This document shows, piece after piece, positions 43,976 to 56,376 of a DNA stretch of 64,000 bases. A model generated the notes under the pieces. The model did no database searches. It was not told where the DNA came from and saw only the letters and a program-made list of their open reading frames with translations. The number at the start of each line of letters is the position of its first letter. Within the stretch, counting starts at the first letter, position 1. The stretch lies in contig OZ018409.1 of assembly GCA_963969595.1 (NCBI GenBank), forward strand, positions 40,809,282-40,873,281, in the 5' to 3' direction. This DNA comes from Neckera pumila. Lineage: Eukaryota; Streptophyta; Bryopsida; Hypnales; Neckeraceae. Position numbers and translations under genes: made by a program.

Positions 43976-46900
43976 ATGAGCTCCCTCCTCGAAAACTCCG
44001 TCAGCGTGGGTGCTTCTCCAGATTCATCTGCTGCAGCAATTGCGAAGGTGGGCAGGCACTCTTCGTGGGTTTGTGGTTTCGAATTTTGTTTTCATTACCT
44101 TGGTCTCCTTCAACAGCATTGCGCTTGTCGCTGTGGGATCATTCTCTTGAATTTTGATACGAAGATGGTGTTCTGTTCAGCAAAATGAAAGTTTGGCAGT
44201 CATGGAGGTCTGTATCTGCAATTGATATTACATGCTATTGATTGATGTCATATTCTTTTCGGCATTCCAAGCATGAAGAATTTTTCTTATGTTAGATTAC
44301 GAAGCGAGGTATCAATCTTTGTTCAGGGTTGATCGATGTTGTAGGTCGTAGATGCTGATATTTTCTCCTATTGATTTTATTCTTAGGGTGAATGTCTGAG
44401 TGCAGAATGTCGTCTGTGTAGCCAATTATATATTTTAGAATTTTTTCAAAACCTTCTGATCGTGCTGGTGTATTGGTGCTAGATTCCGGTAGCAGGCTTC
44501 CAGCCAGTAGCACGAGCGATGGAATGGGGTGGTGGGTCCAGGAGGGCTCAAACCCGAGTTGCCACCATTGCTCGGCATATATCACCAGCTCCATGTTCAG
44601 CTTCAAATCCGTTTATGGTAAGATATGTGACCTTTCAATAGTGTTTTTCCGTTGGGATCGTGTTACGATTACAAAACCCTAACAGATCATGGAACTCTAA
44701 CAGGGGATTACTCAAGCGACCGACGATGGCGGAATACAAATCAAAGTGGATGTGAGAGATGCTCTGGAGAAAGGTCTCGCTGTAGTTGCTCTAGAATCAA
44801 CCATTATATCTCATGGTACGTTGTTCAGACTACGACATATAAATCACAAATAGGAATTGACCCCATGGAACCTAATTGACTTGCAAAAGTTGAGAATGCC
44901 AGATGCGACTTAATATTTAAATACCAGATCTGTCTCGATCTGTAATTTGGAATGTGGGCTAGGAATCGAGACCCTTGGGTTATATTCTGTTGGAATTGTT
45001 AGCTTTGAGGGTCTGGTTTAGACCTACGTAATCTGTTTCCCACGACTTTAGCAAGGTCCTTAACATTACAATCTTAAGATATTAAGACACGCACGGAGAG
45101 GCCTTTGGTTTTATTGCTGAGTGCCATATTATGATGCAGGTATGCCATATCCACTGAACTTTGAAACAGCCAAAGAAGTGGAAGCCATTGTGCGAGAGAG
45201 TGGTGCTGTACCTGCCACCATAGCGATCATGGACGGCGTCCCTTGCATTGGTATACCCTCAAACTTAACGTGCTATTTCTAATCAATCTAGTCCTTGCCA
45301 TCGTATTTTGTTTATGCACCACTTCTGTCTCGGTCAATTCCCCATTGTGGTTTGATGACATCCTTCTGCTACAGTTGTTTCGCATGTCTTCCTTTCCACT
45401 GGTGTGTGCATGTGTAATAGCAGGTGATGGTTTTTACGGCAGGTCTGGAGGAGGGTGAATTGCAAAAGCTTGCGCAACTTGGGAAAAGCGCGAAAAAGAC
45501 TGCTCGTAGAGATATTGCCCATGTTGTAAGTTCTTGACTCTTTGTTTGTGAGCAGAAGATTGAGCAATTTCCTTAATATGAATCTTGCTGTGTTCATACC
45601 TTTCCTAGTGTTTGGTCTTATAAGTTGTGGTCATGATTTCAGATTGCGAGAAAAGTGACGGGGGCGACTACGGTATCTGCCACCATGTTTTTTGCTGCCA
45701 AAGTAAGCCATCATCCCCCAAACCCTTTTCCTGACAACTCCGCCGATTGTGTTGCTTTCCAGTTGACGTATGGATTGGCATGTTTCTTGGAATTTTCAAC
45801 ATGAATGATATTTTTTAGTTCATCAGCTCCGGTCTTATAGTTTTCTTTGCCATGACTATGCTTGTAGGCGGGCATCAGTGTTTTTGTGACTGGTGGCATT
45901 GGGGGCGTTCATCGAGAGGGTGAATCCAGTGAGATTACGGATACTTATTGTAGCTTACTCTTCCTGATTAGTTGTAAACCCAAGCAGGGTGCACGTTGTT
46001 TTACTCTTCTGCTAGTGTTCCATTTGTTGACAGGGTTTTCAGTAAAGGTCGATTGTTTCAGGAACCTTTAAACTGTAGCATAAAAGGAGAGGTCTCCCTA
46101 TGTTCAGAGTGATCATATGGAGGCCTCCCCATAAATCACTGAGACCTCTTTATGAATTATGGGGGAAGATGCTCTTAATGATGTTGTCTAAAAACTTCTG
46201 AACCAGTCTAATTTGACTGAAAACCTTGTTTATAGCATAATGTGGTTCAGGGAATTCTTGTTAAAATGTGCTGATGCTGATGTGGTTTGTGGACGTGATT
46301 TTGCAGCCATGGATGTGTCCTCTGATTTGACTGAACTTGGGCGAACAGCTGTTACCGTCGTGTGTGCTGGCGTCAAATCTATACTTGATATTCCAAGAAC
46401 TCTGGAGTATCTAGTATGCTCCATGAACCTTTCAGCTGCTCCTTCATGTTCTGGAAAGTAGTTGCATAGATATTTGCTTTTTGAGCATGCTTCTGATCTG
46501 GGAACACTTGCTTGCAGGAAACTCAAGGAGTGACAGTGATTGCCTACGGAACTGATGAATTTCCAGCTTTCTTCACTCCAAGAAGTGGTTGCAAGGTAGA
46601 CATCGTCCTCATAAAACTTGTATAATATATTCAATATGCCTCATCTACAGTGTGACCTGTGCGCACCTTGAGCAAAGCACTGCTCATGATTGCTAACAGT
46701 TTCTCAATTTCTGTTGGTAGAATTGAACTATTCCTGAGTCCAACATGTGCTTGGTGCAGGCCCCATCTCGGTTGGATACTCCAGAAGAATGTGCTGCAGT
46801 AACTGGTAACTCTTACGTTGCGTTGACACCTTGTCAAGTTATTGAACATCTGGTGTCATAGGAAGTGTTTTCTTCTTTTGTAGTCGAGTTACTCACAAAT

Positions 46901-47972
46901 AGAGCGGAGAAGTTTAATGAACGAGTTCAAAGGAGTGTGAGTTTACGGTATTGCAGGCTGTCATTTCCGTTCATGATCTCTTGGTTGTTTGACAGAAGTG
47001 TTTTTTGTGTCGCATGGCTTCATTCTGTACTGCAGCAGCGAATTTGAGTGTGGGTCTACAAAGCGGGATCCTAGTAGCCGTGCCTGTTCCAGCCCACTTC
47101 GCCGCTGCAGCTGAGCCTGTAGAGGCTGCCATTCAGATCTCCTTGAAAGAATCAAAGTGAGTTTCTGGCTCCAAATAGGAATTGCATTTATTGCTTTACG
47201 AATGGCATCACGAAATCAAACGTCCTGATGAGAGTTTCAATGAATTTCGGCTATATCTGAACCTTCGAAGTTCATCAGCCAGCCATACAGAATTCAAATT
47301 CAACTAATTCAATTCTAGTTTGTTGAATCTATTCCATCAATCACTGTCCAATTTTTTAAAGTTTTAGTCAAAAATCATTTCAATTGTCATTTCATGAGTC
47401 ATGATTTTGATTTGTGGTCCGTTTTGAACGTTTTTATGAAGATTTCAGGCATTTTTGAAGTCGTCTTCATTGCTTCCAAACATTTTTCCATCAGCAATTC
47501 AGGGTTGAACAGCTCTATGGGAGCTTGTTGCCTGCCTGAAATTTGACCTATATTTTTAGATAATGATTTGGTCTAAGGTTACTTGAGTTTGAGTATTAGA
47601 CCGATTCACACAGGTATCAGGATACGAGAACTGTCTGTTGGGGTTGAGGAGGATCTTTCTGACTGTACATGGCTTTCTGTTTATGACAGAGAGAACAACA
47701 TCACGGGGGCTGCAATAACCCCTTATGTACTGAAACGTATCAACGAGCTGACTGGAGGGGCCTCTCTGGCTGCAAGTATCCTTTATCCAATAAAACTGAT
47801 TTCATGGTTGGTTTTGTTTTGCTTCTAGTTATGAATTCTCAGTTTCATGAACACATGGTTTTCGTAGTGAGTTTCCTTGACTCCCACTTCAGATATTGCA
47901 TTGATTAAAAACAATGCTAGGGTTGGATCACAAATTGCCATTACCACTGCAAGATTAGTGGAGGGGTCATGA
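43976..47972 (+). CDS. PUMY: Pseudouridine-5'-phosphate glycosidase, 12 exons
   Basis: Splits pseudouridine 5'-phosphate into uracil and ribose 5-phosphate; PsuG in bacteria, PUMY in plants. Exons: 43976-44047, 44704-44815, 45140-45250, 45443-45525, 45643-45702, 45868-45928, 46307-46413, 46518-46595, 46760-46805, 47036-47156, 47690-47775, 47893-47972. All introns are GT-AG and phases agree, giving 338 codons plus TGA, close to bacterial PsuG (~312) with a short N-terminal extension. Family signatures are [13 protein letters not shown] (Glu55, base catalyst region), [22 protein letters not shown], the Asp-containing [18 protein letters not shown] (Lys190, the Schiff-base lysine by homology), DEFPAFFT, and ITGAAITPY...NELTGGASL near the end. 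Exon 1 is the least certain (chosen for the first ATG and phase-0 GTGGGC donor). No C-terminal SKL-type signal is present (ends VEGS). Confidence 0.9.
46083..46237 (+). repeat. Intronic repeat, copy A
   Basis: Lies in intron 6 of the glycosidase gene. Similar in the same orientation to 59281-59416, an intron of the Nei-like gene. Shared: GAGACCTCT, ATTATGGGG, ATGATGTT(G/T)TCTAAA, CAGTCTAATTT(G/T)ACTGAA. Confidence 0.65.
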
Positions 47973-48823
47973 TTGTCATAAGTGATTTTCATTTTACAAA
48001 AATTGCAGTAAATGCATATTCGGGTGAAGTATACTGAACCTGGAGACGGAATGAGTACCCCATTTTCTTAAAATCTGACCATGAGCAATGCTCCTTACCA
48101 GATGGAGAATATTGGCAAGCCTCCTAAACCATTGAGTAATGGTAATGAAGCTCCTGGCAAAACTGAAGAATCCGTCACCAGACTAGTCAGTATAGTGGAT
48201 TTTAGTCCTGATTGGTGCGGTTGAAGTGTCAGGCTAGTGTTTTTCAATTCCTGAAATTTAGCAACCATCAGGCCTTTATTTCAATCCCGTTCTTGCATCC
48301 AGACTGATGGAATGGTGCAGGGGAGTGACTGAGTTTTCCCTGTAGTTCAATTGATCCGTCTCTTTGTGCAGGTGCTTGCAGACTAGGGGTAGGTTTGCAT
48401 TCTGAACCTGTGATAATAGTAAATTTTGGAGATTTGTAATGAAGAGCAAGGTGGATTGTGCTTCAGGGAGTCACATCAGTGTAAATAGAATTTATTTACA
48501 GAGAACATTACAAATGCCTCAGGCACAAAGAGTGTTTATGTACTCAGAGTCTCAGTGTGTATATACTGCATAGCGAAATCATATGTGCAGTCAGGTCCAG
48601 CTGAATTACGAATTTGTGGATCCTCCTCAGATTAGGAGAACTTTGGTTCATTTTTTAGCTTCCTAAAGATGTTGAACTTTTTAGTGAACATGGAATGAAA
48701 AATTCATAAATGAGCTAGACCTAGCTATACAATACAATTAGGTACTGTAATCTTACAACCAGCAAATTTGACCCATTCACAATTTTTTGTACAATGTGCA
48801 ATATAATTGGTATATGTTGGTGA
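47973..48823. other. 3' flank of the glycosidase gene
   Basis: No gene seen. Contains a dispersed repeat (48311-48534) shared with 61450-61703. Confidence 0.5.
48311..48534 (+). repeat. Dispersed repeat shared by both gene flanks, copy A
   Basis: Similar to 61450-61703, same orientation. Shared: GTGCAGG(G)GAGT, GTGCAGGTGCTTGCA, GTTTGCATTCTGA, TCACATCAGTG, TGCCTCAGGCACAAAGAG. The last contains the palindrome TGCCTCAGGCA. Confidence 0.65.
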
Positions 48824-49517
48824 GCATAATTATCACGCAATCCTCACGCAATCCCAATCAAGCATACAAAATTTTAGTTTCAAAAAAGTAAAATTCCATT
48901 TTTGATAAATTTCTAAAGTTTATTTTCATGATTTTACATAATGTTTTATTGAAAACAATTAGTGATGAGTTTTTTTAATCCGATTACATAGATATGTAGG
49001 GAACATCCATATTCACATCTTTGATACTAAAAAAACATTCATTAAGTAACAAGAATATGAGCTAGGAAGAGTTAAATGTGAAGCGTCATAAAACCAAAAT
49101 TTGTAAAATAGATGTCTTTATATTTTAATGAGATTTTGCTATTTGACCCTCACACTATAACTAACTTTGTACATTTTAGCATGATGTTACATCACTTTGC
49201 CAAAACCTTGTTAAAATATAAAGATATTCTATTTCACAAATTTTGGTCATATGACATTTCACATTAAAATTCTTCCTAGCTCATATTTTTGTTACTTAAT
49301 GGGGTGTTTTTTACTATGAAAGATGTGCGTATAGATGTTTCCTACATATCTATGCAATTGGATTAAAAAAATTCTTCATTAATTGTTACCAATAAAATAT
49401 TATGTAAAATCATAAAAACAAACTTTAGAAATTCACCAAAAATAGAATTTTGCTTTTTTGAATTTGAAATTTTGTATACTTGATTGGGATTGCATGAAGA
49501 GTGCATGATAATTATGC
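48824..49517. mobile_element. 0.7-kb foldback element (long inverted repeats)
   Basis: GCATAATTATCACGCA at the left is mirrored by TGCATGATAATTATGC at the right. Arms of about 320 bp pair around a centre near 49150-49195. Matching blocks include CAATCCCAATCAAG, AAACTTTAGAAAT, AATATTATGTAAAATCAT, CTAGGAAGA and AATTTTGG. No coding capacity. A MITE-like foldback; the target duplication is unclear. Confidence 0.75.
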
Positions 49518-51062
49518 AAGATGAAAAAATCCAATTCTTTTTCTATGCTATACAAAAATCTTTGAATGCTTCAAATAGGCCGGTTGTAAGAATACAATAT
49601 CCGACTATACAGTAGAGAGCATGATATGGGAGTCTGAACTGAAACCAAACTTCTAAGGTAGAAGCACCAGTTGTCAACCACGCCCAGTACCCAACTCGTA
49701 GGGATGTAGTAATGTAGTCTGCTCTAAAAGCAACCAACTTCTTTAAATTGACCCTATAAAATGGTTGTGAATAGATATGAGGTGGTCTTTAAATGGACCA
49801 CTTTAGTCATTGATTGAATCTAGAAAAAAAATATTCTTTATTGCAAGAGCCATTCATTGGCCTTGATATCCCCAAATCACCTTAGAAGTTGTAAGTGGAA
49901 GCATTTTGGGAGATCTAGGGTCACAAATAGGTACCTACAACAAAAATCTTAGGAAATTCAGAACTAATTCAAAAATGCTTCAAAAATATGAAACCACTTG
50001 TATTACGTTCGCCATCCATTTTCTTTCTCTAAAAAATGAGTGAAAAATATTTCTATTCATGTAAACTACTAACAAAGGCGGACCAGTCCTTAAATGGTCG
50101 CTTTTAGAGCATCCTACCTTATTTCCAAGCGAGGCTGGAACAAGTATCCAACCAAAGCTTGGAGTATGTTTTTTTGATCCTTTTCAAGGTTGGAACTCAT
50201 ACGGTTATGACACATGTCCCAAAGTAGCGAGAAAGAATATAGGAAGTAATGAGCACAAATATAATTCTTGAATGATCGGGATTGGAAGACTCTAGACATT
50301 GGCTACTAGTGAAATGCACTTTTTGGCTCCCAAAATTCACAATAATTTCAATTTTGGGAATATATTTTTGAAAAATTTGCAATCTCCATATTTCCTATCA
50401 TCCTACATGGGAAAATTTTCCACCACCTCTTATTGTGTACAATCTACTCCAAAATTGTTTAAATGATCTACTATTGGTGCTTCTACCTTAGTAGGCTAAA
50501 TTATCCATCCTATTGAAGCTAATCCCAAATGCTCTCAAATGGCTTTGTTGTTGGCCCTTTCACCACCATCTGGCTTTGTAATGGCTCTAGAGCCTCACAG
50601 TCTAGCCATGGTTGGTCTCCCAATGTAGGTGCATGGCATCTTGCCTTGAGACAAAAGAATAATATTTTTGAGGGTAGCTTGGTTGCCATTGGCTTAGTAC
50701 CATTTACAATATGAATCTTCTCCTTTTGAGGCACAACATGTTTCTTCATTGACCTCTTTTTGGGCAATGCATGAACCTCATCCTTCAATCAAATACTCTT
50801 CCTTTCATAAAGAGGGTCTAGATACCTTTTTCCACTATAGTGTAAATGCTAAGATTTAGGAGATATGGAAGCCACTAGTAATGCCAAGAGAAGAAGAAAT
50901 AGGAGAACAAAGCAAATGGAGGAGATGAAAGTTCCATGTATTTATACATAGGAAAAATAGGTGATTGCAAGAAACACTTGTAGTATTTGTTGCATTTTGC
51001 AACAATATTCATGATTTTTTTTAGAGACCTTTAAAATTAGTTTTTTTATTTTATTTTTAAAA
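49518..51062. other. AT-rich spacer with one unassigned open frame
   Basis: Mostly AT-rich. A minus-strand open frame (50519-50788, 89 codons, Lys-rich, containing KKRSMKKHVVPQKEK) has normal composition but no recognised domain. It may be a gene fragment. Confidence 0.35.
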
Positions 51063-51562
51063 TATGTATACATCTTTAAAATGAAGGCAATCACCAAAGG
51101 AAAAGCCTAAAAAATTCTCTAAATAGGAGAATTAGAAAAGTGTCAGATTTCAAAAAAATAGATATTTTGATGTTTAATTAGTTTTAAATAGGAAAAAATT
51201 AAATAAATTAAATAAAAATTAAATTTGGACATTTGTAACAACTCTATGAAGATGATCATTCACCAAAAGAACCACCAAAATAATATTTTACATGTTTTGA
51301 AATGCAAGCTGAAAGAAGCTCACTTTATAAACTTCACACTGTATAAAATAAACTATTTTTAGAATCCCTTCAAACAATAGCTACGAGTCTATTGGAAGAC
51401 TATCTCCACCAAATTTCAAGCAAGGTGTATAATAGTCATGTGTACCAGTACTTTATCAAAAATCTTGAGTCATTTGGAGCCAAAATGCAAAAGTTATGGC
51501 CAAAAAACAAATTAGCACGCAAAGTGTGACGCAAAATAGGACAAGGGTTTCTTGCAATCACC
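51063..51562 (+). repeat. Dispersed repeat, copy B
   Basis: Counterpart of 39979-40590, about 110 bp shorter because of internal loss. Confidence 0.7.
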
Positions 51563-53758
51563 TAAATGATTTTAGGAGTGGGATCCATTCTACACCCTAT
51601 AACCATAGATGACATCATGAAATGCTTTAAATACTAGTTAGCAACTACTTCAAACACTTTTAAACTAATATCAATAGTATTTTAGTGAACTACTACTTCA
51701 AACTACTTTTTAGTAGTGTTTTTTTTCTTGAAAAAAATATAATGTCTTTATTAACTACCTCTTCAAGCCCTTTGTCATGTTTTATTTAACTACTTAAGAT
51801 GTCTTTGCTAAATACTTTTTGAAGCTCTTTATCATGTCCTTTTTACCTACTTCTTCAAGTTTTATTTAATAACCTTTTTACTACATGAAGTTCCTTTTCA
51901 TGTTTCTTCTAATGTTCATTTTGTATTCTTTTTCTTTTTCTTTTTCATATTTGTTTTGTTTTGTTTTCAAACCTTGGTGATGTTCTTTACATGTTCTCTT
52001 TATATTCATATTTGAGATTTTTTTAATGTTTTGCTTCATACATTTTTCAGTAATCTATGATGCTCTTTTTAATATTCATTTTGATTATAAAAAATTATGT
52101 GCATTTTTAATTTCCTTTTTAATGTTCTTTTTAATGTTCTTTCTAATGTTGTCTTTAATGTTTTCTTTAATGTTCTTTTCATATTCTATTTTGTGGTCAT
52201 TTTAAAAAAATTAATGGTCTATTAACGGTTCATTTAATGTCTTTTCAAGGTATGATTTCAACCTCATATTTGTGTTCTATTTCATGTTTAGCTTATAGTT
52301 TTTTTTTCCTTTGAACCACTACATATTTAGAATTGTGAAATGGAAACCTTAGGATTTCAAACAAATTCCTAAAATGTCAAATTTTAATGTTTGTTTTTGA
52401 AACATTTCTTGAAGATTTGCTTGAGAAGAACATAATTTTTATTTCAATTGGCAACTGGCACGAAGTTATGCCCTCCTAGTTCAAAATACTCAAGCTTAAA
52501 TTAAAAAAAAAAGCAAAAAATTGAAAGGATTTTTTTCCCCTCATAAAATTTATATTTATATGTACATGGAAAACTTTTATTCATTTGGGGGCATTAGAGC
52601 TATATATTGGAGCAAATTTTCAACTTCTTATTTTTTCTAAATTTGAAGCTAGCCACCCAAATAATCATAAATGTCATAGTAGAGTTCTAGTTTTCTTCAA
52701 AATACAAGGAGAGGGGGTTATATTTTTAAAATCTTGAGGATTTGAAAATCTCCCTTAATTTGTTCTTTCTTTACGGCTCCCTTGTTTTTGCTTACTTTTT
52801 CTCATGCAATAAAGGGGCATCAAAGTTCTTTTCTTGTTTTTCTCACTTGACATGTCAAGTGTGATAACTTGAAAAATCAAGCCTCTACTTCAATTTTTTG
52901 ACCTTCATGTCTACTATTTCTATTGGATTTGTTATGTGGAAACCATGAAGAATCTTGTTTTGTAGGCAATTGGGCCATCTTTGTCAAGAAAACAATGTTT
53001 AAGATTTGTTTTTGAACTCAATTTTCACAATTTTCAAAACAATAGGGTACATATAAAGGATCTAGGGTGCTTGCTACAACAATCCTAGATACCAATTTCA
53101 ATCAATTTTAGAACTATTAACGATTTGATTTTTCGTTCCATCTTTGAATATTCATATCTTTTAATCTACATGGTCAAAGTTATAGGAAAAAATTTCACCC
53201 ATTTCTATACAAGTCTAATGGTTGTATACGTAATAAAAATGGTCTTTTTCATCTTTGCTCTTTATACTAGAATTGACATTTAGGGAGTAATTTTTTGACA
53301 AAATGTAATCATATACTCAGTATTACAAGTCAAATTTTTAAATAATATTCTATTAGCCATTTTCTATTCTTTTACTATTATTTATTTACTTATGAATTTT
53401 TTAACTTTTATATATAATTTATATTATTTTCTTATGATTTTGACTACTATTTTCCAAATTTATTTATTATATTATTTGTTTTATTTTTTTAAATTGTAAA
53501 GATCATTTTTGTTACTTCACATTAATTTCTTACTTGACTAATGTTCTTCATATATTTATTTATTATTTTGGCAATGTCATTTTTATCTTGACAATCAATC
53601 TTATATATTTCATATGCTTTACTTAATATTTTTTACCTCTATTTTAATTGCTCCAAAAAAATTACTTTAGGAGGCAAGATAGCAACACCTTAAAGTGACA
53701 ATATAAGAGTTTTAGTGTTTTTTGTGTGGTCATACAACGAATTTTTTGTTCAAGAAAA
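51563..53758. other. AT-rich DNA with T-rich TTAATGTTCTTT-type low complexity
   Basis: Around 51890-52250 the plus strand drifts through repeated TTTAATGTTCTTTT variants; the rest is AT-rich and has stops in all frames. No gene seen. Confidence 0.5.
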
Positions 53759-54700
53759 TTAACCCCTAAAGGTTTTTGACTATATTTTCACCAAAAACGC
53801 TCCAAAACTGCCATTTCTAATACAAGTATCAAATTTCAGAAAAAAAACATTTTTAGACACATGTAACTGTAGGATCTTGTAGTAAACTTGTTTGAAAAGA
53901 TGTGGAAAAAATTTCAGAATTTTCCACCGTGTGGATTGCAAGATAATAGTGTTTGAATTGAAAAAAATCCTTTTTTTGTCCCTGCAAAAATCCGGGCAGC
54001 TGCACTTCACAAGGTCACATTTATATGAAAAAATGTCCAAAACAGTGGTTACTCTTTAGGTTCATTTTTGAAGTCAAGTTGGCTATATGCTTGAAAATTT
54101 TCAGATCATTTGGATTTGTACAACATATAGGAAAAAAATAGTAAGTAGAAAGAAATAGAGAATGATTCAAAACACTAAATTGTTAAGAATTTAATCATAG
54201 AATTGAAAAATGCCAATCCCAACGGTGATAATGTTGTAATAACCTATCTACACCCAATGTTGTTGTTGTTTTTCAAAAATATTAAAAATATAGTGAAATA
54301 AAGGACTTCAAAGTTTATTTTAGAGTAGAAATTTCATAACTACCCTCAAACTAAGAATCCTCATAACTTTTGACTCATAGATAAAAATGGAATGATTCAA
54401 AGCTTCCCGCGTATATGTAAATCCAAAGAACCAATTTCAAATTTTTATTTTTTTAAAAAGTGATTTTTAAAGAATTTTTTTTGCTGCCCAAGCTGCCCGC
54501 CGAGCATTGAAAATCACTTATCATGCAATAACTTTTTACCCATATAATCAAAAGTTATGAAAATTGTTGGGCCTTAAAGCTACTCCTTGGAAGAATGTTG
54601 TGTGAAAATTTCAAAGAAAAAAAATAAAACCTCCACTTGTAGTGAGCTGCCCAAAAAAGCTATATTGTCAAAAAAGCATGTTTAGTGCTTTAGGGGTTAA
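53759..54700 (-). mobile_element. piggyBac-like non-autonomous element, copy 1
   Basis: Left end TTAACCCCTAAAG, right end CTTTAGGGGTTAA: a 9-bp inverted repeat CCCCTAAAG flanked by TTAA on both sides, as in piggyBac-type insertions. 942 bp, no transposase. Its sequence matches, inverted, the longer element at 61929-63574. Confidence 0.6.
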
Positions 54701-55079
54701 CAAATTGTAGTAAAAGATGTTGCAAGTAGAATTTGGATTTTTGCTATTTGGAGAATATGTTAAAAAAATTCAAAAGCAACAATCGAAAGGCCCCTACAAT
54801 GAATCATAGACTTAGCAAGAGACAACACATTTGGAACCTTGCAGCAACAAAGAATGATGCATGAATAGGGGCACCCATGAATAGGCACTTTGCTAATCTA
54901 CTCAAGTTCTAAACATGAGACTTGATGGTTTCACATGTATATTTGGTTTGCTATGAGACAAAAATAGGTGTTCATTTACGTACTACTCAATTAAAGGTAT
55001 TGCTCCCTACTCCCTTAGGTCAAGAATGTGATCACTCCTTGCTACAGTACCCTGATTAAAGGGTAAAAAAACAAAAAAT
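54701..55079. other. AT-rich spacer
   Basis: No gene or repeat recognised. Confidence 0.5.
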
Positions 55080-56094
55080 TCAGATAAATTTTCTAGTGTT
55101 CCTGTACAAACAACTTAATCCATGTACTGTACATGGCTGGAATGTCAGCAAATTTTCTAGCCTTGTCTGTAAGCCGACCTCATAGCTCTTCCAGCTCTCC
55201 TGCTGAAGGGCTTTCATAAATCGTGCAGGCCTTATGAATGGATATTGAACATGACATTCTTGAGGAGCTGCCTCAACAGCCTTGCAAATGGAATCCAGTT
55301 TCTTTTTGTGCACAATCTTTAACTTATCTCAAGTGGAAGGTACCAAAAGCTACAGGAAGAAGATAGACAGTGGTAACTCACCTAGCACCATGCAAGCTCG
55401 ATACTGTGATTGCAAGACTTTTGCGTGAAACATTCAGCCACTGAAAATGCTTGCAGTTGTTCACTTGAAAAGCTACAAAATCAATTTCTTCAAATCCAGC
55501 TTACTCACTTTGAATATGAGGGCTCATTTTCATGAGGGCAAAACCAAAACCAAAACCTGTCTAAAGCTCAAACACCCAGTGAAAACCACAACGGGACCTC
55601 AGATGCATGTCTGAGCTACGGAGAAAAACAACGCCTTTGTAGAGAAACGAGAAAGACTCGTTTAAAAATCATAGGAATACCATAAAAATGATGACTCTAA
55701 ATCAAAACCCTCTATAATTTGCAGATTAGCTCCAACAACTGCAGGATCTTGTCCACTATTAGAATTCCACTAAGATCCTGTCTGCAAAACATGATAACAC
55801 AACTCTTCACATATTGCAGAACTACCTCATGATTCCAGCTATACTACCCCTCAGAAATAGAACACCAAGGCCGAAGGCTGCAGCTGTAACGATAGGTTGT
55901 GCACAACTAAAAGGGCGAATGAAGCGACCAACAGGTGAAGCTGCTCTACAGAACTTCATACACGAGGAATCATCCAATGGTCTACCAATGGATAATATCG
56001 ACTTTCTGCCATATCTCACAGAAGTTGGAAAATTCTGTAAAGATAATCTTGCGACCCTTGGAGGCGGAAACTCCAACTTCCCCTGAGGAAACAC
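55080..56094 (-). other. Two exon-like open frames, unidentified gene or fragment
   Basis: On the minus strand, a block within 55841-56084 follows a TTTCCTCAG acceptor and ends at an AG|GTAGTT donor. It is Arg-rich and then hydrophobic (PIVTAAAFGLGVLFL), like a short membrane segment. A second block at 55080-55313 contains ARFMKALQQESWKSYE. Both look more coding-like than their surroundings but match no family I know. They lie downstream of the Nei-like gene on the same strand. Confidence 0.3.
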
Positions 56095-56376
56095 GACAAG
56101 TGTGCATCAATCCTAGGATAACTCAAAGTAAACTAGTAGAACCCCCCTACCCCCAAGAGGTGTTACGAAAAATCTAACCAGGTTAAACCCTGCCAATTGT
56201 AACGCCATTAAAGACAGTTTCTAATGTAAACCTGTCAACTGTGATGCAGCTAGATTTTAAGGAACACCTCTTCAGAGACAGTTCTCTACTATTGAGTTAT
56301 GCCATCAACATGACGACCTACAATAATTGACATCACCACAGACGCATGGATATTAAAATGCAACAAAGAGACTAGT

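Noticed and set aside
44292..44682. Open frames on both strands as a separate gene
   Set aside because: They lie in intron 1 of the glycosidase gene and show no recognisable domain.
47583..47689. In-frame 5' extension of glycosidase exon 11
   Set aside because: The phase from exon 10 and protein alignment fit an acceptor at 47689 exactly; the upstream residues do not match the family.
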